Positions 34,485-45,300 are shown, counted from the first letter of the stretch. The stretch: 47,669 nt of DNA from Hassallia byssoidea VB512170 (GCF_000817785.2 NZ_JTCM02000049.1:1-47669), one strand, 5' to 3'. Notes: generated from the letters alone by a model not told the origin. Numbers and translations are program-made.

Positions 34485-35200
34485 TAATTATTTTTCCTTT
34501 CTACACAGCAGTTGGAAGAAAGTAAGCGTTTTTGTCGCCTATTCCCAGGACAGACATTTTAACTTTCCTTTGCGGGTTATGAACTGTTCTAGAGATAACG
34601 CCGCATTTTAGCTTAATCAATAGAATTTTGCCACATCATCTGCCAAAGCTGTCAGCGAAAATAAGCGTGCGAACTAAGGTAGCTTTTAATTATACATCAA
34701 AGTGCTACCAAGTAACTAAGATACGCTTTAAATGAGCGGAATATTCACACGCAAACATTAACAGCCCGTTTTTGCGCTCGAAATAATTGTTAATTGTTGA
34801 TTTCGCTTTTAGCGGGAAGTAGAGACTAGTACACATAGATGAAAATTAAAAATTAAAAATTCGCGCAAGAAGATTGAAAGTTCCTATCTTATTTTTTTTG
34901 CTCGAACTTTACGCAAAATTAAAAAACCTGTATTCTGAGCTTGTGATTCATTTTCATCCATGTGTACTAGTAATAAGTACATAGATAGGGAAAAATTTCA
35001 AACCTCAAAAGTTATAGTTTTTGCCTATATTGTAAAGATTAATCTTTACAATTAGCCTTGGGGAAAAAAATCAACTTGCAGACACAGTGCTAGGCTGCAA
35101 AAATTTTGCGAAGATCATATAGGTGTGGCGAAACCAATAAATGAGCAGTTGTATTTATTAACAAATAAATTTAAATCAAGCCTCACACTCACAAAAAAAC
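34485..35200. other. Long non-coding spacer
   Basis: About 700 bp without a credible gene. It contains the fold-back element at 34825-34971, an AT-rich stretch after it, and a partial echo AGTACATAGATAGGGAAAAAT (34976-34996) of the element's end. The promoter of the DHH gene should lie near 35100-35190. Confidence 0.6.
34825..34971. mobile_element. 147-bp fold-back element (MITE-like)
   Basis: ACTAGTACACATAGATGAAA at 34825 and its inverted counterpart ending at 34971 match at 21 of 22 bases (34825-34846 and 34950-34971). The 100-bp interior is AT-rich and non-coding. No clear target duplication is visible, so the mobilising transposase cannot be named. Confidence 0.7.
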
Positions 35201-36481
35201 TTGTTTATGCAATTAAATTCTCACCGTACTCAATTGAAAAGCTTGTCATTGACTTCGGAAGTCAACCCTGATGATTTGGAAATAAACCAAGAAGCGATTG
35301 AGCTTCCAACCACAAAGCCGTCCTTTGTGACAAGTGATGTCCATAATTCTTTAGCTGGACGTAACAGCGAGGGAAATCAGAAGTCAGAAGAGTTGCGTCA
35401 TACGCTTACAGCACACCGACACGATCGCCAGCTGATAATTCTACAAGATTTTCCTGACCCGGATGCTCTTTCTTCTGCTTGGGCTTATCAGTTAATTGCC
35501 CAGCAGTACGATATAAAATGTGAAATAATTTACGCTGGCACACTCTCGCATCAAGAAAACATTGCCTTAGTCAAGCTGACAGGTTTACCAGCACAGCGCT
35601 GGTCAGTGCAAACCCTCAGAAGCAAGGATTTGTCATCTTATCAAGGTTTCGTATTAATCGATAACCAAGGAACGACCAGTCAACTATTGCCAGTAGTGCA
35701 GCAGGCAGGAATGCCACTAGTAGCGGTCATCGATCATCATAGTTCACAAGGAGAACTAAAGTCAGAATTTGTTGATATCCGTCCGTTTGTGCGAGCGACG
35801 GCAACGATTTTTACACAGTACTTACAAGCAGGGCTACTGAGCTTAGATAATGGCACAAATCAGCATATAAAATGCGCTACTGCCTTGATGCATGGCTTGC
35901 GATCTGATACAAATCGTCTGATGCAAGCGCAAGAAGAGGATTTTATGGCAGCTGCGTATCTAAGTCGGTTTTGTGACGTACAATTGCTGAACGCGGTACT
36001 TCAGGCAAATCGTTCCAAGCCTGTGATGGATGTGATTGAGCGATCGCTTAAAAATCGCATCGTCCAAAATAACTTCTCGATAGCTGGTGTGGGTTATTTA
36101 CGCTACGATGACCGCGATGCCATCCCCCAAGCGGCTGATTTTCTGGTGACAGAAGAAAACGTGCATACCGCCGTAGTTTACGGCATTGTTCACGACGAAG
36201 ATGACGAACTCGAAGTAGTTGTCGGTTCTTTGAGAACTACCAAACTTACCTTAGACCCCGACGAGTTTATCAAAGAAGCCTTTGGGCAAGATAGTACAGG
36301 ACGCTTTTTTGGTGGTGGGAGAACCAGCGCAGGTGGTTTTGAGATTCCGATGGGTTTCTTGTCTGGAGGCAACGAAAATTCTGCCTATGCGAAGATGAAA
36401 TGGGAAGTCTTTGATGCTCAAATTAAGCAAAAGTTGTTGCGGTTGGTGAATCCTAAAGATAATTTGATTCAAGCTGAGTAG
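35201..36481 (+). CDS. DHH-family phosphoesterase (NrnA-like)
   Basis: 426 residues. N-terminal 75 residues are a non-conserved extension. The DHH domain then begins with [20 protein letters not shown], contains [10 protein letters not shown] (DHH motif), and the DHHA1 domain ends with [16 protein letters not shown]. Relatives degrade short oligoribonucleotides or 3'-phosphoadenosine phosphate, with Mn2+ bound by the D and H residues. An alternative start is the Met at 35207. The specific substrate is inference. Confidence 0.9.
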   Translation: MFMQLNSHRTQLKSLSLTSEVNPDDLEINQEAIELPTTKPSFVTSDVHNSLAGRNSEGNQKSEELRHTLTAHRHDRQLIILQDFPDPDALSSAWAYQLIAQQYDIKCEIIYAGTLSHQENIALVKLTGLPAQRWSVQTLRSKDLSSYQGFVLIDNQGTTSQLLPVVQQAGMPLVAVIDHHSSQGELKSEFVDIRPFVRATATIFTQYLQAGLLSLDNGTNQHIKCATALMHGLRSDTNRLMQAQEEDFMAAAYLSRFCDVQLLNAVLQANRSKPVMDVIERSLKNRIVQNNFSIAGVGYLRYDDRDAIPQAADFLVTEENVHTAVVYGIVHDEDDELEVVVGSLRTTKLTLDPDEFIKEAFGQDSTGRFFGGGRTSAGGFEIPMGFLSGGNENSAYAKMKWEVFDAQIKQKLLRLVNPKDNLIQAE

Positions 36482-36638
36482 GGATAGTGGATAGTGGGTA
36501 ATGGGTAGTGGGTAATGGGTAATGGGGATTTGAAGAGGGGGAAAGGGGAAGAATTATTCCTAATTCCCAATTACCTATTACCAATTCCCAATTACCAATG
36601 CCCAATGCCCATTGACAACTATCAACTAACAACTAACT
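36482..36638. repeat. Degenerate short-repeat spacer
   Basis: AGTGGGTAATGGGTAGTGGG and complementary CCAATTACCTATTACC words, able to pair with each other, then ACAACTATCAACTAACAAC. A long imperfect hairpin between two genes on the same strand. Confidence 0.7.
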
Positions 36639-37133
36639 GTGGAACTGTATTTAATTCGTCACGGTATCGCCGAATCGGGTGGATCTCAGATAACAGATGA
36701 AGAGCGATCGCTTACCAAAGAAGGGCGACAAAAAACAGAAAAAATTGCCCAACGCCTGAAAACGTTGGGTTTACACTTTGATTTGATCGCCACCAGTCCC
36801 TTAGTACGCGCTCGCCAAACCGCCGAAATCCTCATTGCCACCGGATTAAGTTCGCAAATGGAAGAATGTACCCACCTGGGCTTTGATGGCGATATTCGTA
36901 GTTGGGTTGCGGACTGGTTGGAACCGAGAAATTATTCATCCCAAACGCAACTTGCGCTGGTTGGACATGAACCTTGTTTGAGCGAATGGGCGTCCATTCT
37001 CCTTTGGGGTGATGCCAAACAAGGTTTAGTCTTGAAAAAAGCAGGTATGATCGGAATAAAACTACCAGAAAAAGGCTCATATCTGGGTCGTAGTCAGATG
37101 TTTTGGTTGACACCACCCAAGTACTTGCTATAG
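36639..37133 (+). CDS. sixA: Phosphohistidine phosphatase SixA-like
   Basis: 164 residues starting with GTG: MELYLIRHGIAESG holds the RHG phosphohistidine motif of the histidine phosphatase superfamily, with SPLVRARQTAEIL and the second His in LVGHEPCLSEW. Length and motifs fit SixA, which dephosphorylates histidine on Hpt-type proteins. A link to the CheA/Hpt protein 32 kb away is possible only as speculation. Confidence 0.88.
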   Translation: MELYLIRHGIAESGGSQITDEERSLTKEGRQKTEKIAQRLKTLGLHFDLIATSPLVRARQTAEILIATGLSSQMEECTHLGFDGDIRSWVADWLEPRNYSSQTQLALVGHEPCLSEWASILLWGDAKQGLVLKKAGMIGIKLPEKGSYLGRSQMFWLTPPKYLL

Positions 37134-37245
37134 CGGTTTCTTTATAGTTTTCAAAGAACTATGGTTACAAGAGATACTGTTATGGCGATAACAATTTCTG
37201 GTAAGTTAGCTTGAGCAAAACTTTCAAAAAACAGATGGTGTTGCC

Positions 37246-38382
37246 ATGATGGTGTGCGAATATAAGCCCGGTTTGGAAGGCATTCCCGCCGCCGAATCCA
37301 GTGTCAGCGATGTTGACGGGCAAAAGGGAATACTAGAATATCGTGGCATCCGAATTGAGGAACTAGCACAAAAAAGTACATTTCTGGAAACTGCTTATCT
37401 GTTAATCTGGGGTCAGTTGCCCACCTCAGAAGAACTGCAAGCGTTTGAGCATGAAGTTCGCTTCCACAGACGGATAAAATATCGCATCCGTGACATGATG
37501 AAATGCTTTCCAGAAAGCGGTCATCCAATGGATGCTCTGCAAGCCTCAGCCGCAGCTTTAGGCTTGTTTTATTCGCGCCGTGACTTACATAACCCTGCCT
37601 ACATTCGGGATGCAGTGGTTCGCTTGTTGGCAACCATTCCGACAATGGTAGCAGCGTTTCAGTTAATGCGAAAAGGTAACGATCCGGTGCGTCCTCGCGA
37701 TGACCTGGATTACTCCGCTAACTTTCTCTATATGTTGAACGAGAAAGAACCCGATCCGCTAGCGGCACGAATTTTTGATGTCTGCTTGATACTTCATGCC
37801 GAGCATACGATGAATGCTTCCACCTTCAGCGCGAGGGTGACAGCTTCTACCTTAACTGACCCTTACGCCGTGGTTGCAAGTGCAGTCGGAACCTTGGGAG
37901 GACCTTTGCACGGTGGGGCAAACGAAGAAGTAATTCAGATGTTAGAAGAAATTGGCTCGGTAGGGAATGTGCGTCCCTACTTAGAAGATTGTCTGCAACG
38001 CAAAGCCAAAATTATGGGCTTTGGACATCGTGTCTACAAAGTGAAAGACCCGCGAGCCACCATTTTGCAAGACTTAGCACAGCAATTGTTTGCGAAGTTC
38101 GGCAGTGACAAGTACTATGACATCGCCGTTGAGATGGAACGGGTGGTAGAAGAGAAACTCGCTCACAAAGGAATTTATCCGAATGTTGACTTTTATTCGG
38201 GTTTGGTGTATGCAAAATTAGGAATTCCTACAGACTTGTTTACACCAATATTTGCGATCGCTCGTGTTGCTGGTTGGTTAGCTCACTGGAAAGAACAACT
38301 CGCAGAAAACCGCATTTTCCGTCCTACCCAAGTTTACAACGGTCAGCACGAAATTGCTTACACCGCGATTGAAGAGCGTTAA
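37246..38382 (+). CDS. gltA: Citrate synthase
   Basis: Condenses acetyl-CoA with oxaloacetate. It has 378 residues with the catalytic histidines in GGPLHGGANE and KIMGFGHRVYK, and Asp in GIYPNVDFYSGLVY. The second Met (37249) is an alternative start. In cyanobacteria gltA is often directly upstream of ndhAIGE, as here, although a 290-bp repeat-bearing spacer separates them. Confidence 0.96.
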   Translation: MMVCEYKPGLEGIPAAESSVSDVDGQKGILEYRGIRIEELAQKSTFLETAYLLIWGQLPTSEELQAFEHEVRFHRRIKYRIRDMMKCFPESGHPMDALQASAAALGLFYSRRDLHNPAYIRDAVVRLLATIPTMVAAFQLMRKGNDPVRPRDDLDYSANFLYMLNEKEPDPLAARIFDVCLILHAEHTMNASTFSARVTASTLTDPYAVVASAVGTLGGPLHGGANEEVIQMLEEIGSVGNVRPYLEDCLQRKAKIMGFGHRVYKVKDPRATILQDLAQQLFAKFGSDKYYDIAVEMERVVEEKLAHKGIYPNVDFYSGLVYAKLGIPTDLFTPIFAIARVAGWLAHWKEQLAENRIFRPTQVYNGQHEIAYTAIEER

Positions 38383-38671
38383 TGGGGAATGGGGCATCGG
38401 GCATGGGGCATCGGGCATCGGTAATAATTCTTTTCCTTTTCCCATCGCCCAATGCCCATTGCCCAATGCCCTCAATCATTACCATAGGTAAAACTTCTCA
38501 TCAGGTAGACGAGGGGAAAAACCATCCAACGATATACTAGGCATGGTAATTAGCAACAAATCTTCAATCAAGCGTCAACAAGAGCAGAATTATTAATGGA
38601 AAAATTTACAAATATTAACTCAAATTAATAGTTGTAAATGACTAAGACTCGATGACTTCAACAACGGAAAA
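38383..38671. other. Spacer between gltA and ndhA with short repeats
   Basis: 38383-38475 holds GGGGCATCGGGCATGGGGCA words and their complements, a potential long hairpin that may act as terminator for gltA. 38476-38671 is AT-rich and probably carries the ndhA promoter and leader. No gene seen. Confidence 0.6.
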
Positions 38672-39790
38672 ATGAATCCAGGAATTGACCTCCAAGGAAC
38701 TTTTATTAAATCCCTGATGGATTTGGGGCTACCATCCGGCACAGCCAAAGCAATTTGGATGCCCCTGCCGATGATATTGATGCTCATTGGGGCAACAGTT
38801 GGTGTGCTGGTTTGTGTTTGGTTAGAAAGGAAGATTTCCGCAGCCGCACAGCAGCGGATTGGACCTGAATACATAGGACCTTTAGGCTTGTTGGCTCCTG
38901 TAGCCGATGGTCTAAAGTTGGTATTCAAAGAAGATGTAGTGCCAACTCAAGCTGACCCCTGGCTGTTTACCCTCGGTCCAATCATCGTTGTATTGCCAGT
39001 ATTTCTGTCATATCTGATTGTGCCTTTTGGACAGAATATCCTGATTAGCAATATTGGTACAGGAGTCTTTTTGTGGATTGCTTTATCTAGCATTCAGCCG
39101 ATTGGCTTGCTGATGGCTGGTTACGCCTCAAATAACAAATACTCCCTCTTAGGGGGGTTGCGGGCAGCAGCGCAATCGATTAGTTATGAGATTCCTTTGG
39201 CGTTATCGGTGTTAGCGATCGTCATGATGTCTAACAGCCTCAGCACCGTTGATATCGTCAATCAACAATCGGGTTACGGCATTTTAGGCTGGAACGTTTG
39301 GCGGCAACCTGTTGGTTTCGTCATCTTTTGGATCTCCGCTCTTGCCGAATGCGAACGTATGCCTTTTGACCTACCCGAAGCCGAAGAAGAAATAGTAGCA
39401 GGCTACCAGACTGAATACTCTGGGATGAAATTCGCTCTGTTCTACCTAAGTTCTTATGTCAACCTGGTGCTTTCTGCCTTGCTAGTATCAGTTTTATATT
39501 TGGGTGGCTGGGATTTTCCCATTTCACTTAACTTGATTGCCAGTTGGGTCGGAGTTAGCGAAACTAATCCGGTATTGCAGATTATAGATGCCTCACTAGG
39601 CATCACCATGACTCTACTTAAGGCTTACTTCTTAGTCTTTCTCGCAATTCTGTTGCGCTGGACAGTGCCACGGGTTCGCATTGACCAATTGCTAGATTTA
39701 GGATGGAAATTCTTACTACCAGTTGGGTTGGTTAACCTTCTATTAACCGCAGCCTTGAAACTAGCCTTTCCCTTTGCTTTTGGAGGCTAA
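38672..39790 (+). CDS. ndhA: NDH-1 subunit 1 (NdhA)
   Basis: Membrane subunit of the thylakoid NDH-1 complex at the junction with the peripheral arm. It has 372 residues with about eight hydrophobic helices, conserved [30 protein letters not shown] and the loop [20 protein letters not shown]. First gene of ndhAIGE. Confidence 0.97.
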   Translation: MNPGIDLQGTFIKSLMDLGLPSGTAKAIWMPLPMILMLIGATVGVLVCVWLERKISAAAQQRIGPEYIGPLGLLAPVADGLKLVFKEDVVPTQADPWLFTLGPIIVVLPVFLSYLIVPFGQNILISNIGTGVFLWIALSSIQPIGLLMAGYASNNKYSLLGGLRAAAQSISYEIPLALSVLAIVMMSNSLSTVDIVNQQSGYGILGWNVWRQPVGFVIFWISALAECERMPFDLPEAEEEIVAGYQTEYSGMKFALFYLSSYVNLVLSALLVSVLYLGGWDFPISLNLIASWVGVSETNPVLQIIDASLGITMTLLKAYFLVFLAILLRWTVPRVRIDQLLDLGWKFLLPVGLVNLLLTAALKLAFPFAFGG

Positions 39791-39866
39791 ACCAATTTTA
39801 GATTTTAGATTTTAGATTTTGGATTGATTCTAAAATCTAAAATCCCAAATCCAAAATCCAAAATTG
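39789..39866. repeat. Short-repeat hairpin between ndhA and ndhI
   Basis: TTTTAGATTTTAGATTTTGG and its complement TCTAAAATCTAAAATCC with CCAAATCCAAAATCCAAAAT. Within an operon this should form a strong mRNA stem, perhaps affecting message stability. Confidence 0.75.
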
Positions 39867-39884
39867 ATAAGAGAGAGACACAAA

Positions 39885-40469
39885 ATGTTAAAGTTCCTAA
39901 AACAAGTTGGTGATTACGCCAAAGAAACGGTACAAGCGGCTCGTTACATTGGTCAAGGTTTGTCTGTCACCTTCGACCACATGCAACGGCGTCCAATAAC
40001 GGTACAGTATCCTTACGAAAAACTGATTCTTGGGGAGCGGTTTCGCGGTAGAATTCACTTTGAATTTGATAAGTGCATTGCTTGCGAGGTCTGTGTTCGT
40101 GTTTGTCCAATTAACCTGCCTGTAGTTGATTGGGAATACGACAAGGCAAGCAAAAAGAAAAAGCTCAACCACTACAGCATCGACTTTGGAGTTTGTATCT
40201 TCTGCGGTAACTGCGTAGAATTTTGCCCAACTAACTGTTTATCGATGACAGAAGAGTATGAGCTTTCCACATACGATCGCCATGAGTTGAACTATGACAA
40301 CGTGGCGTTAGGTCGTTTGCCTTACAAAGTTACAAATGACCCGATGGTAACACCGCTACGCGAACTGGTCTACCTACCCAAAGGCGTGATGGAACCCCAC
40401 GGTTTGCCAGCCGATGCACCCCGCGCCGGTGCCCGTCCAGAAGACTTAGTGGAACAGGAAAAATCATAA
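39885..40469 (+). CDS. ndhI: NDH-1 subunit I, 2x[4Fe-4S] ferredoxin-like (NdhI)
   Basis: Iron-sulfur subunit carrying electrons to plastoquinone. From the ATG at 39885 ([20 protein letters not shown]) it is 194 residues, with [16 protein letters not shown] and [15 protein letters not shown], two complete CxxCxxCxxxCP motifs. The frame opens at 39864, but the leader contains the AGAGAGAC ribosome-binding region so the later ATG is preferred. Confidence 0.97.
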   Translation: MLKFLKQVGDYAKETVQAARYIGQGLSVTFDHMQRRPITVQYPYEKLILGERFRGRIHFEFDKCIACEVCVRVCPINLPVVDWEYDKASKKKKLNHYSIDFGVCIFCGNCVEFCPTNCLSMTEEYELSTYDRHELNYDNVALGRLPYKVTNDPMVTPLRELVYLPKGVMEPHGLPADAPRAGARPEDLVEQEKS

Positions 40470-40685
40470 TGTTAGTGGGAGCGTGGGAGCGTAGATAGTG
40501 GATGGTGGAAGCGTGGGAGCGTAGATAGTGGATGGTGGATAGTTGATAGTTAATAACTGTTAACCGTCAACCATCAACCAACAACCATCAACCAACAACT
40601 ATCAACCAACAACCAACAACCAACAACTATCAACCAACAACCAACAACTAACAACTAACAATCAACCGACAGAGGACAAAAAACA
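40470..40685. repeat. Short-repeat spacer between ndhI and ndhG
   Basis: Two copies of GTGGGAGCGTAGATAGTGGATGGTGGA (second near 40510) are followed by many CAACCAACAACCATCAACC-type units to about 40660. No gene. It lies within the ndh operon. Confidence 0.8.
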
Positions 40686-41333
40686 GTGAATCTAGCGGAA
40701 GGAGTACAAATTGTTTCCTTTGGCATACTGGCGGTGATGATGGTAGGATCGGCGCTTGGTGTAGTGCTGTTCTCAAGCATCGTCTATTCTGCTTTTATGT
40801 TAGGAGGCGTGTTTATTAGCATTGCTGGCTTGTATCTGTTGCTCAATGGCGACTTTGTAGCATCAGCACAATTGCTAATTTACGTCGGTGCGGTGAACGT
40901 GCTGATTTTGTTTGCCATTATGTTGGTAAATAAACGGGAAGATTTTGTGCCGTTTCCCAATGCTTGGATACGTAAAGCCCTAACGGGGGTAGTCAGTCTA
41001 GGATTGTTTGCCCTGTTAAGTACGATGGTCTTAGCGACACCTTGGAGTCATTCAACTCCTGTTGTGGGTGGTGAAAGTTCCATCGTTTTGATTGGTGAGC
41101 ATTTCTTTACTGACTTTTTGCTACCTTTTGAACTCGCTTCCATTTTGTTGCTGATGGCAATGGTGGGAGCAATTATTTTGGCGCGTCGCGAGTATTTGCC
41201 AGAGGCATCATCATCTGGATTGCCGCAAACCATTTTAACTTTGCCAGAACGCCCCAGAGAACTAGTATCGGCTGGTACTAGTACTGACTTAGATGGTACT
41301 GATACTTATCGTGGTGGTTCTCGTCGCGAATAA
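40686..41333 (+). CDS. ndhG: NDH-1 subunit 6 (NdhG)
   Basis: Membrane subunit, 215 residues, GTG start preceded by AGAGGACA. Five hydrophobic helices; the conserved [20 protein letters not shown] and [13 protein letters not shown] are typical of ND6. A polar C-terminal tail (about 180-215) is cyanobacterial in character. Confidence 0.96.
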   Translation: MNLAEGVQIVSFGILAVMMVGSALGVVLFSSIVYSAFMLGGVFISIAGLYLLLNGDFVASAQLLIYVGAVNVLILFAIMLVNKREDFVPFPNAWIRKALTGVVSLGLFALLSTMVLATPWSHSTPVVGGESSIVLIGEHFFTDFLLPFELASILLLMAMVGAIILARREYLPEASSSGLPQTILTLPERPRELVSAGTSTDLDGTDTYRGGSRRE

Positions 41334-41336
41334 TCA

Positions 41337-41520
41337 AACAAGGGAATGGGGAATGGGTAATGGGGAATAGGGAATGGGGAATGGGGAATAGGTGAATAAA
41401 AATAATTACTGCGTTCCCAATTACCGCGTTCCCAATTACCCATGCCCAATGCCCCAATGCCCAATGCCCCATGCCCAATTCCCAATGCCCAATTCCCAAT
41501 GCCCATTAACAACCAACAAA
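41337..41520. repeat. Short-repeat spacer between ndhG and ndhE
   Basis: GGGAATGGGGAATGGGTAAT words followed by complementary CCCAATTACC and CAATGCCCAATTCCC words. It forms a long imperfect hairpin, and short open frames on both strands are repeat artefacts. Confidence 0.8.
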
Positions 41521-41527
41521 CAAATTC

Positions 41528-41833
41528 ATGCAACTCCAGTACTTTTTATTACTAGCAGCGGCTTTGTTCTGTATTGGCATCTTTGGCTTGATTACTAGCC
41601 GTAATGCCGTGCGGGTGCTGATGTCGATTGAGTTGATGCTGAATGCTGTTAATCTGAATTTAATGGCATTTTCCAACTTCCTAGACTCAACATTAATTAA
41701 AGGTCAGGTTTTCACAGTATTTGTGATTACCGTGGCAGCTGCTGAAGCGGCAGTTGGTTTAGCGATCGTGCTTGCCATTTATCGCAACCGCGATACTGTC
41801 GATATGGAGCAGTTTAATCTTCTGAAGTGGTGA
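41528..41833 (+). CDS. ndhE: NDH-1 subunit 4L (NdhE)
   Basis: 101-residue membrane subunit with three helices: [40 protein letters not shown] with the conserved Glu pair position, and [20 protein letters not shown]. Last gene of ndhAIGE; NAD kinase follows after 6 bp. Confidence 0.97.
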   Translation: MQLQYFLLLAAALFCIGIFGLITSRNAVRVLMSIELMLNAVNLNLMAFSNFLDSTLIKGQVFTVFVITVAAAEAAVGLAIVLAIYRNRDTVDMEQFNLLKW

Positions 41834-41839
41834 TATGAA

Positions 41840-42763
41840 GTGCAACTCAAGCAAGTAATCATTGCTTATAAAGCCAGAGACCCCCAAAGCAAACGCTGGG
41901 CTGAAATCTGCGCCAAGCAACTTGAAGACCGCCAATGCCACGTATTGATGGGACCCAGTGGACCAAAAGACAATCCTTATCCGGTGTTTTTGGCTTCTGT
42001 AGGGCAACCAATCGATCTGGCTGTGGTACTTGGCGGTGATGGTACTGTTTTAACTGGTGCAAGACATTTAGCCCCAGCTGGTATCCCAATTCTGGCAGTG
42101 AATGTGGGAGGTCATCTGGGGTTTTTAACTGAGTCGGTGGAAGAATTTCAGGATACAGAGAAGGTTTGGGATCGACTGCTGGAGGATCGTTATGCTATCC
42201 AGCGGCGTATGATGCTACAAGCTGCGGTTTATGAGGGACATGGGACAAATATAGAACCTGTTACCGAACGCTACCTGGCTTTGAATGATATGAGTATTAA
42301 ACCCGCTTCCGCCGATCGCATGATCACTTCAATTTTAGAAATGGAAATTGATAGTGAAATTGTCGATCAGTATCAAGGAGATGGTTTAATTCTAGCTACT
42401 CCCACAGGTTCGACTGGTTACACCGTTTCTGCCAATGGTCCGATTATGCACGATGGTATGGAAGCGATTACCATTACTCCCATTTGTCCGATGAGTCTTT
42501 CTAGTCGTCCTTTGGTCTTACCTCCCGGTTCCGTTGTCAGCATCTGGCCCTTGGGGGATTATGAGTTAAGTACCAAGCTGTGGATGGATGGAGTGTTAGC
42601 TACTTCGATTTGGCCCGGACACCGCGTTGATGTGCGAATGGCAGATTGTCGCTCTAAGTTTATTATTCTGCGGGAAAATTATTCCTACTATCAAACGCTG
42701 CGAGAAAAACTACTGTGGACGGGGACAAGGATTCGCTACAGTAATAATAATCAGCACAATTGA
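41840..42763 (+). CDS. nadK: NAD kinase
   Basis: Makes NADP from NAD and ATP. It has 307 residues with the substrate motif LAVVLGGDGTVLTGARHL, NVGGHLGFLTE, YQGDGLILATPTGSTGY and PLVLPPGS. The GTG at 41840 gives MQLKQVIIAY, which is the normal N-terminus. It is 6 bp after ndhE, so the NADP supply enzyme is likely co-transcribed with the ndh genes. Confidence 0.95.
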   Translation: MQLKQVIIAYKARDPQSKRWAEICAKQLEDRQCHVLMGPSGPKDNPYPVFLASVGQPIDLAVVLGGDGTVLTGARHLAPAGIPILAVNVGGHLGFLTESVEEFQDTEKVWDRLLEDRYAIQRRMMLQAAVYEGHGTNIEPVTERYLALNDMSIKPASADRMITSILEMEIDSEIVDQYQGDGLILATPTGSTGYTVSANGPIMHDGMEAITITPICPMSLSSRPLVLPPGSVVSIWPLGDYELSTKLWMDGVLATSIWPGHRVDVRMADCRSKFIILRENYSYYQTLREKLLWTGTRIRYSNNNQHN

Positions 42764-42854
42764 TAGAAGTAGAAGCGATCGCAGTTATTGAGTTAACAAA
42801 GAATATGCGATCGCTTGATAACTACTTGTCACCAGATATTGCCTTCAAATTTCA

Positions 42855-43247
42855 CTACACATCTGGGCAAACTGCATCTACCTCAACTTCAATCAACATC
42901 GCTGGATCAATCAAAGATTTTACTTCAACCATACTTGTAGCAGGCGGATTTTCTCCAAAAAATTCTTGATGCGCTCGTCCAAATTCAGCCCAAAGGGTGA
43001 TGTCTGTGACAAACATCCGCGTTCGTACTACACAGCTTGTATCAGCACCCAAGTCTTGCAAAGCTTTTTGAATAATCTCAAAGCAGCGTTTTGCTTGCTT
43101 GTAAGCATCACCAGACGCAAACACGCTACCAGCTTCATCAACTGACGCAGTACCGGAAAGATAAATCAAATTTGCAACTTTCACCCCTCGACAGTAGCCT
43201 ACTTTTGACTCCCAAGATGCACCAGAAAATGTTCGCTTAACTTGCAT
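42855..43247 (-). CDS. RidA/YjgF-family protein
   Basis: 130-residue enamine/imine deaminase-type protein. It has VANLIYLSGTASVD near the start, a CVVRTRMFVTDI block with the conserved Arg and PPATSMVEVKSLIDPAMLIE near the end. The family removes reactive imines or has related roles; the exact substrate is uncertain. It stands alone on the minus strand between nadK and the glycosyltransferase. A short plus-strand open frame across its 3' end is an antisense shadow. Confidence 0.88.
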   Translation of the reverse strand: MQVKRTFSGASWESKVGYCRGVKVANLIYLSGTASVDEAGSVFASGDAYKQAKRCFEIIQKALQDLGADTSCVVRTRMFVTDITLWAEFGRAHQEFFGENPPATSMVEVKSLIDPAMLIEVEVDAVCPDV

Positions 43248-43643
43248 GGTAAATAAACCATGTGAAACGTTATGTTAATTAATTAGGAATGAGCGCAAAA
43301 ATAATAGCCAAAGCCTATTATACAGTAGCGGCAATTCATGAATTACCGCTACTTACGACACGGCGTTATTATTGCGTAAGTTTTGTTAATCTTACCTGCA
43401 ATAACAATACCAGGACTTACGCAGTTTAAAAGTAGTTTTGAGAAATTTAATACAAATTTACTATATTATTTTCAGAGTTAATAAAGATAAGGTATTTATC
43501 GCTAATGTGCCAAATTAGGTTACTGTCAAAGTAAGTTTGGTGATATTTTACAATAAACGGCTCTGTGTGAGTACGCGAGTAAGCCCGATCTAATTAATTC
43601 ACCTACTTTTGTAATTTTTTTTAACAACTTCTTGGGATTAGTT
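43248..43643. other. Spacer with a hairpin upstream of the glycosyltransferase
   Basis: An imperfect palindrome, AGTAGCGG/CCGCTACT arms with an AATTCATGAATT core, lies at 43324-43353. CAGGACTTACGCAGTT (near 43411) is a word found repeatedly in cyanobacterial spacers. No gene is seen. Promoters for both neighbours must lie here. Confidence 0.55.
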
Positions 43644-45272
43644 ATGCATCATTTTAAACTTGCTCCCAGTTGGTTGCGATTTTTAATTGTTGTCTTGTTG
43701 GTGATAGGTATATTTTTTCGTTTTGTTAACCTGGAGCGTAAAGTTTACTGGCATGATGAAACTTATACCTCATTGCGGATTTCGGGTTACACAGTAAAGG
43801 AAGTAAGACAGCAAATTTTTAATAATCGTGTAATTACGGGGACATATTTTGATAAGTACCAACGTCCTAATTCGGAAAAGAACTTAGGTGACACAATTAA
43901 ATCTTTAGCAATAGAAGATCCACAGCATCCACCACTTTATTACATAATAGCTCGATTTTGGGTGCAAATTTTTGGCAGTTCAGTAACAGCAATTAGAAGT
44001 TTGTCTGCTTTTATCAGCTTGCTGGTGTTTCCGTGCGTTTATTGGTTATGCAAAGAATTATTTAGAGTGCCATTGTCAGTTCCTTTTATAGCGATCGCTC
44101 TTATGGCAATCTCCCCGATTCATCTTGTCTATGCTCAAGAAGCACGAGAATACATGCTTTGGACAGTAACTATATTACTATCTAGCGCCTCACTGCTGCG
44201 AGCAATTCGACTAGAATCAAAAAGTAAAGAGTTAGCCAAAAAACACCAAGCGTCAGATTCTATTTTTGCATGGGGAATTTATGCAGCTACTTTAGCAGTA
44301 AGCTTATATACATTTTTATTAAGTGGATTTGTCGCGCTTGCTCATGCTATTTATATACTAGCAAGTGCTAAATTTCAGTTTACTAAAACAGTAAAAAATT
44401 ATCTTTTTGCTTCACTGGCAGGCTTTTTAGCCTTTATGCCTTGGATATTAGTTGTCTTGTTCAACTTTTCTCAATTGGACTTGGTAACATCTTGGACAAA
44501 GACGCAAACTAATTTTGTCACTTTAATTCAAGGTTGGCTGATTCAATTAAGCCATATTTTCTTTGATTTTAACTTGGGCTTTGAAAATCCTCTCAGCTAT
44601 TTCATTGCACCAGTTATTTTAATATTCGTTGGTTATGCAATTTATTTTCTTTATCGGACAACTAACCAAAAAAGCTGGTTGTTTATTGTCTTATTAATTG
44701 CCGTCCCAGCGTTACCTTTAATCTTACCAGATTTGCTGTTTGGGGGAATACGCTCATTAAGCGATCGCTATTTATTGCCTTCTTATTTGGGTATTCAAAT
44801 TGCTGCTGCTTATCTGTTAGCTACTCAGATATATAGCGGAAATTTAGCCCGTCGGCAAATCTGGCAAATAATTACAGTGCTAGTAATTACCTGTGGAATG
44901 ATTTCTTGTGGGGTAAATTCTCAAGCCGAAACTTGGTGGAGTAAGCTAATTAGTTATGGTAATCCACAAGTTGCCACAATTATCAATCAAGCTTCTCGCC
45001 CACTTTTAATTAGTGATTCTTTTGGCATTAATTATGGAAATGTCTTTTCTCTCAGCTATCTTTTAGAACCAAAAGTGCGCTTTCAGTTAGTGAAAGAACA
45101 AAAGACACCTAAAATTTATAATCAATTTACAGATATATTTTTCCTAAATCCTGCAAATGATTTCCGCCAAAAAATAGAAAAAAGCAATAAATCTAAACTA
45201 AATGTTGTTTATCAAGATAACTATTATTCACTTTGGAAACTAGCAAAATCCCACATCTTGCGCCGACTTTGA
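43644..45272 (+). CDS. Membrane glycosyltransferase, GT39/PMT_2-like
   Basis: 542 residues from the ATG at 43644 (MHHFKLAPSWLRFLIVVLL). It has roughly ten to twelve hydrophobic helices; the first periplasmic loop carries the acidic motif YWHDETYTSLR, and PQHPPLYYIIARFW follows, both typical of polyprenol-phosphate sugar-dependent transferases. A TTG at 43632 would add four residues. It has a soluble C-terminal part (about 450-542). Sugar and acceptor are not identifiable. No glycan genes are next to it in the window. Confidence 0.85.
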   Translation: MHHFKLAPSWLRFLIVVLLVIGIFFRFVNLERKVYWHDETYTSLRISGYTVKEVRQQIFNNRVITGTYFDKYQRPNSEKNLGDTIKSLAIEDPQHPPLYYIIARFWVQIFGSSVTAIRSLSAFISLLVFPCVYWLCKELFRVPLSVPFIAIALMAISPIHLVYAQEAREYMLWTVTILLSSASLLRAIRLESKSKELAKKHQASDSIFAWGIYAATLAVSLYTFLLSGFVALAHAIYILASAKFQFTKTVKNYLFASLAGFLAFMPWILVVLFNFSQLDLVTSWTKTQTNFVTLIQGWLIQLSHIFFDFNLGFENPLSYFIAPVILIFVGYAIYFLYRTTNQKSWLFIVLLIAVPALPLILPDLLFGGIRSLSDRYLLPSYLGIQIAAAYLLATQIYSGNLARRQIWQIITVLVITCGMISCGVNSQAETWWSKLISYGNPQVATIINQASRPLLISDSFGINYGNVFSLSYLLEPKVRFQLVKEQKTPKIYNQFTDIFFLNPANDFRQKIEKSNKSKLNVVYQDNYYSLWKLAKSHILRRL

Positions 45273-45300
45273 TATTTGACTTCCAAACTGAAAAAATCAA

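Noticed and set aside
41278-41598. Open frames on both strands between ndhG and ndhE
   Set aside because: They translate the GGGAATGGGG repeat spacer ([12 protein letters not shown]-like strings), a known artefact of such repeats.
42760-42969. Short plus-strand open frame after nadK
   Set aside because: It runs antisense to the RidA-family gene and has no independent features or clear ribosome-binding site.
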